From: Dugong dugon
Taxonomy: Eukaryota > Chordata > Mammalia > Sirenia > Dugongidae
Assembly: GCA_030035585.1 (NCBI GenBank)
Contig: CM057469.1
Location: forward strand, 22,996,501 to 23,060,500
Direction of reading: 5' to 3'
DNA: 64,000 nt
The position numbers and the translations under genes were made by a program. Shown piece after piece: positions 1 through 10,159 of this stretch. Under the pieces are notes generated by a model. That model ran no database searches and was not told where the DNA came from. It saw only the letters and a program-made list of their open reading frames with translations. Within the stretch, counting starts at the first letter, position 1. The number at the start of each line of letters is the position of its first letter.

Positions 1-1249
1 ACAAATCCCTGAAACAAGACTCTAATTTTGTTTGGATTGGTTTATAAACTGAACTAGTTTAGAACCTTAGCCTATCAATCCTGGCTCACAACCAGTAGGA
101 ATGTTGGTGGCCCACTTTCTTCCTGCCTAGACCAAGGCCTGCCACATAATTCAGTCAAATTCCTTACACCAACTTTGATAATGTCGTTGTTCTGCTCAAA
201 AAACATTATATTTCTCCTTTTCTGTCTTTCTAATAGGAAAAAATCCAGATTACTTAGCCTGGAATCCAAGAATTGCTGAATGTACTATGAACTATGTTTG
301 GAGTCCCTATTATTCCCAGCACCTAATATTTAGAAAACGTACAATAAATGGTTTTCATTAAATGTTTCACAACTTTTAACTTTTTACACAGACCCTTTCA
401 GTAACTCTTTCTTTTTTATACATAAAAATATATCCTTAAAAATGTATCTTAAGCATTACACTTCCTGCAGAACCTCCCTAATCTCTTCTGTATGAAGTGA
501 AAATGTATTCACTCACGTTTTTGTTTAATGCAGCTACTGCTATCCTTCAGCTATATAAAGACAAATAAGATAGCCTGCTCCAATGTACTTACTCTAGGTC
601 TTCAAACAAACAGTTGTGGCACCATATTATCAGCACTACAGTAACAGACAGTACAGATTCTAGTAAGGATCCAAGGAGAGGGTTTGTAAATTCATTGGAC
701 AAAGGCAAAAGCCAAGGAAGGTTCTACTGGGTAGATGAATTTTGAGTGTCTTGAACATAATGGGAAGACATTTCAGTCAAAGAGAATACCACAATAAAAA
801 CACCAAGGCTTAAAACATCCTGGAATGCTCAAAGAACGACAACAAATTTGGCGTGGCTTGAAAGTAGGTATAAGAATAAGATGAGAACTACCAGAAATGA
901 GGCAGAGATCATATTATAAAGTACTGGTTATACTAAGAATTGTCCCTCGAACATAGTAGGAACCCAATAAACACGTATTCAATGAATGAATGAATTGCTT
1001 CATCTCCTACTAGTATATTAAATCTTTATGTTTAAATATTTTATATTTAATAATTTATGAGTTTGCACCTTGATTCTCTGAAGAAAACTGTGTATTTGCA
1101 TTCTTTCTTTTCAATGCTCCATATAATGTTCAACCTGTTAATTTAGCAATTAAAACTGTTCCTACTAATATAACCAAAAGTTCAGAGTTCTCAAAGTTAA
1201 CATGTACAAATGAAGTGTTCATTTCTATGTGTGTTTTTCTTTTTTCTAG
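1..1249. other. RGS7: RGS7 intron, mostly unique sequence
   Basis: This AT-rich intronic stretch lies upstream of the first exon. Around 905-1000 there is a degraded old SINE/LINE2 3' end (sequence like 'aacatagtaggaacccaataaa' shortened, followed by repeated GAAT units). I see no other recognisable element and no open frame of note. Confidence 0.6.
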
Positions 1250-1300
1250 GGTCAGACATTGTTCAATGGTTAATAAAGAACTTAACTATAGAAGATCCAG
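1250..1300 (+). CDS. RGS7: RGS7 coding exon (DEP domain, first part)
   Basis: This 51-bp exon starts with the last two bases of a split Gly codon (G|GG) and ends with the first base of a split Val codon. It translates as (G)SDIVQWLIKNLTIEDP, which I recognise as the start of the DEP domain of RGS7. RGS7 is an R7-family GTPase-activating protein for Gi/o alpha subunits, working with Gbeta5 in neurons; the DEP domain contacts R7BP/R9AP-type anchors. The acceptor is a T-rich tract ending in TTTTTCTAG, and the donor is GTAAGT. RGS6 is the closest alternative, but as I recall it differs at several of these residues (for example GNDVVQW). The exon continues in phase into 59617-59723. The identification rests on recalled family sequence, not on a search. 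Confidence 0.93.
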
Positions 1301-1675
1301 GTAAGTACATCATTTTCCCATTGGTAGAATTTTTTTTTTATTTCTGAGAAATTATGATTAAACTTGAGCTATGCATTTTAGCATTTATACAGATTTTATA
1401 GTAATCAACATATGTTTAACTAAAATTTAGTATATTTCATAATTTTTCACATATGTCAATAGTGTTCCCTTTGATAAAATTTGATTCTGGCAATTGACAA
1501 TTGTTAGAATGGGTAAACTGAATACATATACATAAATAATTATACATATAATTTATAGAAAATGATAACGAAATTTTCCTTCATAAGAGAGAAAAATAAA
1601 ACTCATTAGTTTATAATATTGCCTTCACTCTGTTTTTGCATGAGGTTTGAAAACAATATGTTATTTGTAAGTCAC
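1301..1675. other. RGS7: RGS7 intron start, unique AT-rich
   Basis: This is intron sequence between the exon donor and the L1-A target site. It is AT-rich and no repeat family is recognised. Confidence 0.5.
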
Positions 1676-1688
1676 GGTTTTTATTTTT

Positions 1689-2887
1689 TTATTTTATTTT
1701 AGTTTTAATTTTATTGTACTACAGGTGAAGGCTTACAGAACAAAGTTTCTCATGAAACACTAGTACACATGTTGTTTTATGGCATTGGTTAACAAACCCA
1801 CAACATACTAACCCTGTAAATTCTCAACCTTTTATTTTTTATTTTTTTCTTTTTTTGGTGAAAATACACACAGCCAAAGATACACCATTTCAAAAATTTC
1901 TACATGCACAGTTCAGTGACATTCACTACGCTCTTCCAATTGTGCTGCTATTCTCACTTAAGATGAAGGCTTACAGAACAAAATACTTTCGAATTTAACA
2001 GTTACTACAAATGTTGGCCTATGACAATGGTTAACAATCTCACAACACATCAACAATATCCTTACTCAATCTTGTGTTCCCTATCACCAGCTTCCTTGTC
2101 CCTTTCTGCCTTCTGGCCTTTGTCACTGGACTCCTGTACCTCGTTAGAATCATTTGGTTTTACCGGGCTGTCCACTCAGAGGCTGAACAGTGAACCTCGG
2201 AGGTGACTTCACCACTGAGCTAAAAGGGTGTCTGGGGGCCATATTCTTGAGGTTTCTCCAGTCTCCTTTAGGCCAGTAAATCTGGTCTTTTTTGTGTGTG
2301 AATTAGAATTATGCTCTACAACCTTCTCCAGCTCTGTCCAGAACCCTCTGTTGTGATCCTGGTCAAAGCAGTCGGTGGTGGTAGCCGGGCACCATCTAGC
2401 TGTACGGGACTCAGTCCTGTGGAGGCCTTGGTATCTGTGGACAGTTAGTCCTTTGGACTAATCTTTTCCTTGTATCCTGTTCTCTTCATTCTCCCTTGCT
2501 CCCGAAAGGAAGACACCAGTGGAGTATCTTAGATGGCCGTTCACAGGCTTTTAAGACCCCAGACACTACCCACCTAGGTAGAATATAGAGCATTGTCTTT
2601 ATAAGCTGTGTCATGCCAATTGAGCTAGATGTTCCCCGAGACCATGGTCCCCAGAGCCCTCCGCCCAGCAACTCAGTCCCTCAGGGAGTTTGGATGTGTC
2701 TATGGGGCTTCCATGACCTTTCCTTGTGCAGGTTATGCTAGTTTCCCGTGTATTGTGTACTGTCTCACCCTTCACCCAAGATACCACTTATCTATTGCCT
2801 ATTGAGTATTCCCACCCACCCATCCCTCCCATCCCTGGTAACCAACAAAGATTGTTACATTTTCCGTGCGAACTTTTTCATGGGTTT
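1689..2887 (-). mobile_element. L1-A 3'UTR with internal duplication
   Basis: This is the 3'UTR of L1-A. A module of about 105 bp starting GGTGAAGGCTTACAGAAC (1725-1830) recurs in diverged form at 1960-2073, and a T-rich tract (1831-1857) lies between the two copies. The same arrangement is seen in L1-B and L1-C, so it belongs to the subfamily and is not private to this copy. Confidence 0.75.
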
Positions 2888-5800
2888 TTACAGTAGAGGT
2901 CTCATACAATATTTGTCCTTTTGTGATTCACTTATTTCACTCAGCATAATGTCCTCCAGTTTCATCCCTGTTATGAGATGGTTCACAGATTCATTGTTGT
3001 TCTTTCTCGTTGCATAGTACTCCGTTGTGTGTATGTACCATAGTTTTTTTATCCATTCGTCTGTTGATGGGCACCTACGTTGTTTCCATCGTTTTGCTAT
3101 TGTGAACAATGCTGCCATGAACATAGGTGTGCATATGTCTATTCGAGTGACGACTCTTATTTCTCTAGGATATATTCCTAGGAGTGGGATTGCTGGATAG
3201 AAAGGTATATCTATTTCTAGCTTTCTGAGGAAGCACCATATCATTTTCCAAAATGGTTGTATCATTTTGCATTCCCACCAGCAGTGCATAAGAGTTCCCA
3301 TCTCCCCGCAGCCCCCCCAACATTTGTTATTTCCAGTGTTTTTGATTCGTGCCAGTAATGCCAGGGTGAGATGGTATCTCATTGTGGTTTTAATTTGCAT
3401 TTCTCTAATGGCTAGTGATCGCGAGCATTTCCTCATGTGTCGGTTGGCCATTTGAATGTCTTCTTTGGTGAAGTGTCTGTTCATTTCCTTTGCCCATTTT
3501 TTAATAGGATTATTTGTCTTTTTGTGGTAGAGGTGGTGGATTTTCTTGTAGATTATGGAGATTAGACTTTTGTCTGACTTGTACTGTCCAAAACTTTTTT
3601 CCCAGTCTGTAGGTTCTCTTTTTACTCTTTTGGTGAAGTCTTTTGAAGAGCATAGGTGTTTGATTTTTAGATGATCCCAGTTATCTAGGTTATCTGTTGG
3701 GTTTTGTGCATTGATGATTATGGTTTATATCCTGTTAATGCCATGTATTAAGGCCTGTACTGTTGGTCCTATTTTTTCTTCTATGAATTTTATAGTTTGA
3801 GGCTTTATATTCAGGTCTTTGATCCATTTTGAAGTAGTTTTTGTATATGGTGTGAGGTATGGGTCCTGTTTCATTTGTCTACAAATGGATATCCAGTTTT
3901 GCCAGCACCATTTGTTAAAAAGACTGTGTTTTCCCCATTTGATGTCTTTTGGGCCCTTGTCAAAAATCAGGTGACCGTAGATGGATGGATTTACATCTGA
4001 GTTCTCAATTCTGTTCCATTGGTCAATGTCTCTGTTGTTGTACCAGTACCGGGCTGTTTTGAGTACTGTAGCTGTATAGTAGGTTCTCAAGTCAGGTAGT
4101 GTGAGTCCTCCAACTTTATTCTTCTTCTTCAGTAGTGCTTTACTTATTCGGGGTTTCTTCCCTTTCCATATAAAGTTAATAATTAGTTTTTCCATCTCTT
4201 TGAAGAATGTTGTTGGTATTTGTATCGGGATTGCATTGTATTTGTAGATTGCTTTAGGTAGAATTGCCATTTTCACAATGTTGAGTCTGCCTATCCATGA
4301 GCATGGTATGTTTTTCCATTTATGTAGATCCCTTTGGATTTCATGCAGCAGTGTTTTGTAGTTTTCTTTGTATAGGTCTTTTATATTCCTGGTCAGATTT
4401 ATTCCTAAGTATTTTATCTTTTTAGGGGCTATTGAAAATGGTATTGATTTCCTGATCTCCTTTTCATCGTTCTTTTTACTGGTGTATAGGAATCCAACTG
4501 ATTTTTGAATGTTTATCTTGTATCCTGCTACTCTGCTGAATCTTTCTATTACTTCCAGTAAATTTCTCGTGGAGTCTTTAGGGTTTTCTATGTATAGTAT
4601 CATATCATCTGCAAACAGGGAGAGTTTAATTTCTTCATTACCAGTTTGGATGCCCTTTATTTCTTTCTCTTGCCTTACTGCTCTAGCTAGAACTTCCAGC
4701 ACAATGTTAAATAGGAGTGGTGATAAAGGGCATCCTTGTCTTGTTCCTGTTTTCAAGGGGAATGTTTTCAGCCTCTCTCCATTAAGAATGATGTTGGCTG
4801 TTGTTTTTGCATAGATGCCCTTTATTATGTTGAGAAATTTCCCTTCTATACCTATTTTATTGAGAGCTTTTATCAGGAATGGGTGTTGGATTTTGTCAAA
4901 TGCCTTTTCTGCATCAATTGAGATGATCATGTGATTGTTTTCTTTCCTTTGATTTATGTGGTGGATTACGTTGATGGATTTTCTAATGTTAAACCATCCT
5001 TGCATACCTGGTATGAATCCTACTTGGTCGTGGTGTATTATTTTTTTGATATGATACTGAATTCTATTGGCTAGAATTTTGTTCAGAATTTTTGCATCTA
5101 TATTCATGAGAGATATTGGTCTGTAATTTTCTTTTTTTTGTGATGTCTTTGCCTGGTTTTGGTATCAGCGTTATGCTGGCTTCATAGAATGAATTTGGAA
5201 GTGTTGCTTCCTCTTCTATGCTCTGAAATAACTTGAGTAGAACTGGTACAAGCTCTTCTGTAAATGTTTTGTAGAATTCTCCAGTGAAGCCATCTGGGCC
5301 AGGGCTTGTTTTGGTTGGGAGTTTTTTTATTACCTTTTCAATCTCTTCTCTTGTTATGGGTCTGTTCAGATTTTCAATATCACTTTGTTGTAGTTTGGGT
5401 AGGCCGTATGTTTCTAGAAATTTATCCATTTCCTCTAGGTTTTCAAATTTGTTGGAATATAGTTTTTCATAATATTCTGTTATAATCCTTTTTATTTCAG
5501 TTGGGTCTGTTGTGATGTCCCCCATTTCATTTCTTATTTGGGTTATTTGTGCCCTCTGCTGTTTTTCTTTTGTCAGTCTGGCCAGTGGTTTGTCGATTTT
5601 GTTGATTCTTTCAAAGAACCAACTTTTGGTTTTGTTGATTCTTTCTATTGTTTTTCTGTTCTCTATTTCATTGATTTCTGCTCTGATCTTTACTATTTCC
5701 TTTCTTCCGGTGGTTGTAGGCTTTTTTTGTTGTTCTCTTTCTATTTGTTTGAGTTCTGTAGTTAATGTTTTGATTTTGTCCCTTTCTTCTTTTTTGATAT

Positions 5801-6713
5801 GTGCATCTATTGGTATAAATTGTCCTCTGAGGACTGCCTTTGCTGTGTCCCAAAGGTTTTGGTATGATGTGTTTTCATTTTCATTTGAGTCTAGGAATTT
5901 TTTAATTCCATCTCTGATGTCTTCTATTACCCATTGATGTGTAAGCAGTATATTATTCAGTTTCCATGTGTTTGATTTTTTTTCCTTGCTCTTTCTAGTG
6001 TTAATTTCTACCTTGATGGCATTGTGGTCAGAGAAGATACTGTGAATTATCTCAGCATTTTGGATCTTGTTGAGGATGCTCTGTGGCCTAAGATGTGGTC
6101 TATTCTGGAGAACGTTCCATGTGCATTGGAAAAGAATGTGTACTTTGCAGCGGTTGGATGGATTATTCTATATATGTCTATGAGGTCCAGTTGGCTGATT
6201 GTGTCCTTTAGGTCTTCTGTATCTTTGCTGAGTTTCTTTTTAGTTGTTCTGTCCTTTACTGAGAGTGGTGTGTTGAAGTCTCCTACTATTATTGTGGAAC
6301 TGTCAATTTCTCTTTTCAGTGCTGTTAGAGTTTTTTTTAATGTATTTTGGAGCCCTGTCATTGGGTGCATTGATATTTATTATGGTTATGTCTTCATGAT
6401 GGATCATCCCCTTAATCATTATATAGTGTCCTTCTTTGTCTTTTATGGTAGATTTTGTTTTAAAGTCTATTTTATCTGAGATTAGAATTGCCACTCCTGC
6501 TCTTTTTTGATAGTTGTTACCTTGATATATTTTTTTCCAACCTTTGATTTTTAATAAATTCACATCTTTGTTTCTAAGGTGTGTCTCTTATAGACAGCAA
6601 ATTGATGGATCCTGTTTTCTTATCCATTCTGCCACTCTCCGTCTCTTTATGGGTGCATTGAGTCCATTTACGTTCAGTGTAATTATTGATAGATGGAAGT
6701 TTGTTGCTGTCAT
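2888..6713 (-). pseudogene. L1-A ORF2 (endonuclease/reverse transcriptase), broken
   Basis: This is the remnant of ORF2p, the L1 endonuclease and reverse transcriptase. The start ATG is the complement of 6711-6713. The first residues, MTATNFHLSIITLNVNGLN, match the apurinic-endonuclease domain start. A TAA (complement of 6588-6590) replaces the Gln codon just before the predicted catalytic Glu of the QETH motif. The frame shifts again within the endonuclease (near 6340) and near 5110, where a T-run lies at the junction of two RT frames. The longest open piece (3725-5107) contains the RT palm with [11 protein letters not shown], and the piece at 2888-3484 is the Cys-rich C-terminal part (CWGGCGEMGTLMHCWW). 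This copy cannot encode a working ORF2p. Confidence 0.9.
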
Positions 6714-7146
6714 TTTGTAGTGCTTTTTTTCTGGTGGTGCTGAAGTTTTCTTTGTTCTTCTTACTCTCTTGTGCTGAGTTACTTTTGTTTGTGGATTTTG
6801 TGTTCATTTCTTTTGTTTTTGTAGGTTTTGTTTTTGTTGAGACTTTATGTTTTTCGTCTTTATTTTTATGAGTTGGTTTGTTAACTTTTTTTGTGGTTAC
6901 CATGAATTTTACCCTTATCTTTATAATTTTGAAGCAGTCTACCGTTACTTGGTATCGCCTTGCCTTTCTCTCCTTTAGAAGGTTCTATACCTATGCCGTT
7001 TGTTCCCTCTTTCATTGTTTTGATGTTGTTGTCATCCTTTGATTGATTTCTCTGATTCCCTGTTGTATATCTTTTGTTTTTGGAAAGTCCTCTGTAGTTC
7101 AGTTCCTAGAATGGTATCTGGTTCATGTGAACCTGCGTCCTAGGTC

Positions 7147-8196
7147 CTAGGTCCTGCCTGAGGGCTGAAGCTGTTTGTCCTCAGATCGAAGAACTCCCTT
7201 TAATAATTCTTGTAAGTTTGGTTTGACTTTTGCATATTCCTTTAGTTTCTGTTTATCTGGAAATGACCTAATTTCACCATCAAATCTGAATGAGAGTTTT
7301 GCAGGATATATTATTCTTGGCTGACAATTTTTTTCTTTCAACATTTTATATATGTCATCCCATTGCCTTCTTGCCTGCATGGTTTCTGCTGAATAATCTG
7401 AGCTCAGTCTTATTGTTTCTCCTCTGTATGTGACTTCTTGTTTTTCACGAGCTGCTCTCAGGATTCTTTGTTTGTCTTTAGTTTTAGTGAGTGTGAATAT
7501 GATATGTCTTGGTGATTTTCTTTTGGGGTCTCTTCTATATGGGGTTCGTTGAGCTTCTTGGATGGCCAGCTTTTCATTTTTCATGATATTGGGAAAGTTT
7601 TCTGTCAGAAGTTCGTCAATGATCCTCTCTGTGTTTTCTGTTTTCTCCCCCTGTTCTGGTATGCCAATCACTCGTAAGTTTTTGCTTTTAATTGTGTCCC
7701 ACCTAACTCTCAGGGTCTCTTCATTTTTCTTTGTTCTTTTTTCTGAGTTTTCCTGAAACAGAGTTGTATCCAAGTGTTTGTCTTCAGTTCCACTGATCCT
7801 GTCTTCCATGGTTTCAAATCTACTTCTCAGCCCTTCTATGACATCATCCATTTCTGAAATCTTGTTGTTTATCTTTTGGATTTCTAATTGTTGTTTTTGT
7901 ATAATTTCGAGTTGTGAATTTATTTTGGCATTTTGTTCCTGCATCATCTTCCTGAATTCTTCCAATTTTTTGTCTGTATTTTCCATAAATTTGTCTATTT
8001 TTTCCTCATGTTTGTCAGCTTTTTGCCTCAGTTCTTGGAAAATTCCGAGTATTAGTGATTTGAGTTCCGTATCAGGTACTTCTAGTGCATTTTCTTCCAC
8101 AGGAGAGTTATCTGGTGTTTTAATTTGGACGCCTATTGGAACCGTCTTGTCTTGTTTTTGTAAATGTTTTGATATTGTTTGCTGTTTTCGGGGCAT
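7147..8196 (-). CDS. L1-A ORF1p, intact 349 codons
   Basis: This is a complete L1 ORF1 frame running from ATG (complement of 8194-8196) to TAG, with no interruption. ORF1p is the RNA-binding, trimer-forming chaperone of the L1 ribonucleoprotein. Visible parts are a charged N-terminus (MPRKQQTISKHLQKQDK), a long heptad-rich coiled coil at about residues 60-150 (repeated EEF/KLEE/QIQK-like segments), an RRM-like region beginning LRVIGIPEQGEK near residue 175, and a basic C-terminal domain with RRDPKRKSPRHIIF and KLSFRFDGE. The length is close to that of other mammalian ORF1p. It is intact although ORF2 of the same element is broken, so it is a relatively young copy or intact by chance. Expression cannot be judged. 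Confidence 0.88.
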   Translation of the reverse strand: MPRKQQTISKHLQKQDKTVPIGVQIKTPDNSPVEENALEVPDTELKSLILGIFQELRQKADKHEEKIDKFMENTDKKLEEFRKMMQEQNAKINSQLEIIQKQQLEIQKINNKISEMDDVIEGLRSRFETMEDRISGTEDKHLDTTLFQENSEKRTKKNEETLRVRWDTIKSKNLRVIGIPEQGEKTENTERIIDELLTENFPNIMKNEKLAIQEAQRTPYRRDPKRKSPRHIIFTLTKTKDKQRILRAAREKQEVTYRGETIRLSSDYSAETMQARRQWDDIYKMLKEKNCQPRIIYPAKLSFRFDGEIRSFPDKQKLKEYAKVKPNLQELLKGVLRSEDKQLQPSGRT

Positions 8197-10158
8197 TCAG
8201 TAGATATTTCTCTCATTTATTGATTGTAGATTTTTTTGTTGTTGTTGTTTCGTTCTTGTGGTACAGCTGGGCAGATATAGCTGAGGAGTAGCCACTGGGA
8301 CGGGTTGCTTGTGGCACTCACCACAGCCACCAGGACGGTCGGTAGTCAGTGCTGGGCAGGTTCCAATAGGGTGTGCCTGCACCGCTTGGTGGTGTGATGT
8401 CTAGTGCACGGTGCAGGTAGGTAGGGTGCAGCGGGAAGATGGTTATGTGTGAAGCTAAGCTGGATATGGGAGAGAGGAGAGAGGAGGAGGAGCAAAAAGC
8501 GTACAAACATAAAAGAATGCTAGGGGAGCTTGTCGTTGGAATGTACAGATGAGAGACTATGGGATGGAGGAAACCAGAAGGGGGAAGAGAAAGAAAAGGA
8601 AAGAATGACCAAATAAAAATCAGAAAAGTTAAAGAACTGAAAAGTTCTCAGGGATCCCACCGATGCAGCTATGAGGTCTGGGGGAGTCGGTCTCAATTTT
8701 CACAGCTCAGCCTGGCCAGAAGGTACAGAGGCATACATCGCCTGGTATTCAGGGATCAGAAAGAGAAGGAAGAGATAGAGAGACGAGAAATTAAGTAATG
8801 AAGAAAGACAAAAGGGAAAAAGAGGTAAAAGATGACAAAACTAATCAAAAAAGCAAGAAAAATAAAATTTAAAAAAAAAAAAAAAAAGGGCAACACCAGC
8901 ATTCAGTGCCTACAAATGGGACCCAGAGAGCCCCCACTCAGGGGCGTGAATTCCAAGAAGCTGGTAGTCTCGGGGTTAAGAGACCGTGGCCACGGGAAGC
9001 AGAGGGGCCAACGAACAAAGGCCCCGGTATCCCACCCGCGTGGGAGTCCAGACCTGGAAACAGCCACACGCCTGAACGCAGCCCTACAGCCCCGCAGGAG
9101 AGAGCAGAGACGGCACTCGGAATCAGGCACCCAGGCAAAAGGAGGGGGAGCCGGCAGAAAAAGGTTCACTAGCTGCCAGCAAACGGCTCCCAGAAAGCCG
9201 CTAGCCCGGGCGCGCGGAGTCTAAGCACCGGCACCCCCCAGATCAGGGACTCCGGCCACGGAAAGCAGAGGGGCGAACGAACAAAGGCCCCGGGATCCCA
9301 CCCGCGCGGGAGCCCAGACCTAGAAACAGCCACACGCCCGAACGCAGCCCCACAGCCCCGCAGGAGAGAGCAGAGACGGCACTCGGAACCAGGCACCCAG
9401 GCAAAAGGAGGGGGAGGCGGCAGAAAAAGGCTCGCTAGCCGCCAGCAAACGGCTCCCAGAAAGCCGCCAGCCCAGGCGCGCGGAATCCAAGCACCGGCGC
9501 CCCCCAGCCCAGGAACTCCAGCCACGGAAAGCAGAGGGGCGAACGAACAAAGGCCCCGGGATCCCACCCGCGCGGGAGCCCAGACCTAGAAACAACCACA
9601 TGCCCGAACGCAGCCCCACAGCCCCGCAGGAGAGAGCAGAGACGGCACTCGGAACCAGGCACCCAGGCAAAAGGAGGGGGAGGCGGCAGAGAAAGGTTCG
9701 CTAGCTGCCAGCAAACGGCTCCCAGAAAGCCGCCAGCCCAGGCGCGCGGAATCCAAGCACCGGTGCCCCCCAGCCCAGGGACCCTGGCCACGGAAAGCAG
9801 GGGGTCCCCAGCTGAGGCGGAGAGGGGTGGGTGGTGGGAGAGCGCGCACCGCAGTTTACCGGTCGTTCTGTCTCCGACCAGATGCTCTGCAAGGCTGCTC
9901 TCCCGTTCGCTGGTCTCCGATAGGAATCCAAGATGGTGGATCCGCGCTGCGTTAGCTGGTAAGGAATCTCTGCCTGAGTCTCTCCTCGCTCTCCGTTCTC
10001 TTTTAGTATTCTCACTCCGTTTGGTGTTTGGCTGAGTTCTTTATCTCTTCATTTGGTGTTCTAGAGTTTCAGGATTGTTGATTCTCTGTTAGGCTTAGTT
10101 TTTCGGATCTTTGCTGTGGAGGGACGGCGTGGTGTTCCTGCCTAGAGCGCCATCTCCT
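8197..10158 (-). mobile_element. L1-A proximal 5'UTR (GC-rich type)
   Basis: This is the 5'UTR directly upstream of ORF1. It is purine-rich on the + strand near ORF1 (8450-8900) and then strongly GC- and CpG-rich (8920-9800). It ends with a segment repeated in the distal 5'UTR: 'aagatggtggatccg' near 9931 and 12049, and 'gagcgccatctcctcg' at the 5' end near 10150. L1 5'UTRs contain the internal promoter, so this is a probable minus-strand promoter region. Confidence 0.75.
8920..9805 (-). repeat. 266-bp CpG-rich tandem monomer array in the L1-A 5'UTR
   Basis: The motif GCCCCGG(g/t)ATCCCACCCG begins at 9021, 9287 and 9553, giving an exact period of 266 bp twice. A partial unit lies before it (about 8920-9020) and the third unit ends near 9805. 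Units two and three differ at only about ten positions by eye. The array is rich in CpG, unlike the rest of the window. Period 266 is not a multiple of three, which argues against coding. It resembles in kind the promoter monomers of rodent L1 5'UTRs, although the sequence is different. Confidence 0.85.
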
Positions 10159-10159
10159 C

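Noticed and set aside
5512-5937. Hydrophobic + strand frames opposite L1 ORF2 (also 37397-37819 and 7778-8203)
   Set aside because: Mirror frames of Lys/Glu-rich L1 proteins read on the other strand look like membrane proteins. They are shadows.
8832-9224. A 130-codon + strand frame
   Set aside because: It begins in poly-A and runs through the same GC-rich L1 5'UTR, with no recognisable domain.
9169-10015. Overlapping minus-strand open frames of about 90-130 codons, rich in Gly, Ala, Leu and Arg
   Set aside because: They lie in the 266-bp CpG-rich monomer array. The period is not a multiple of three, so the frame changes in each unit, and stops are rare only because of high GC.
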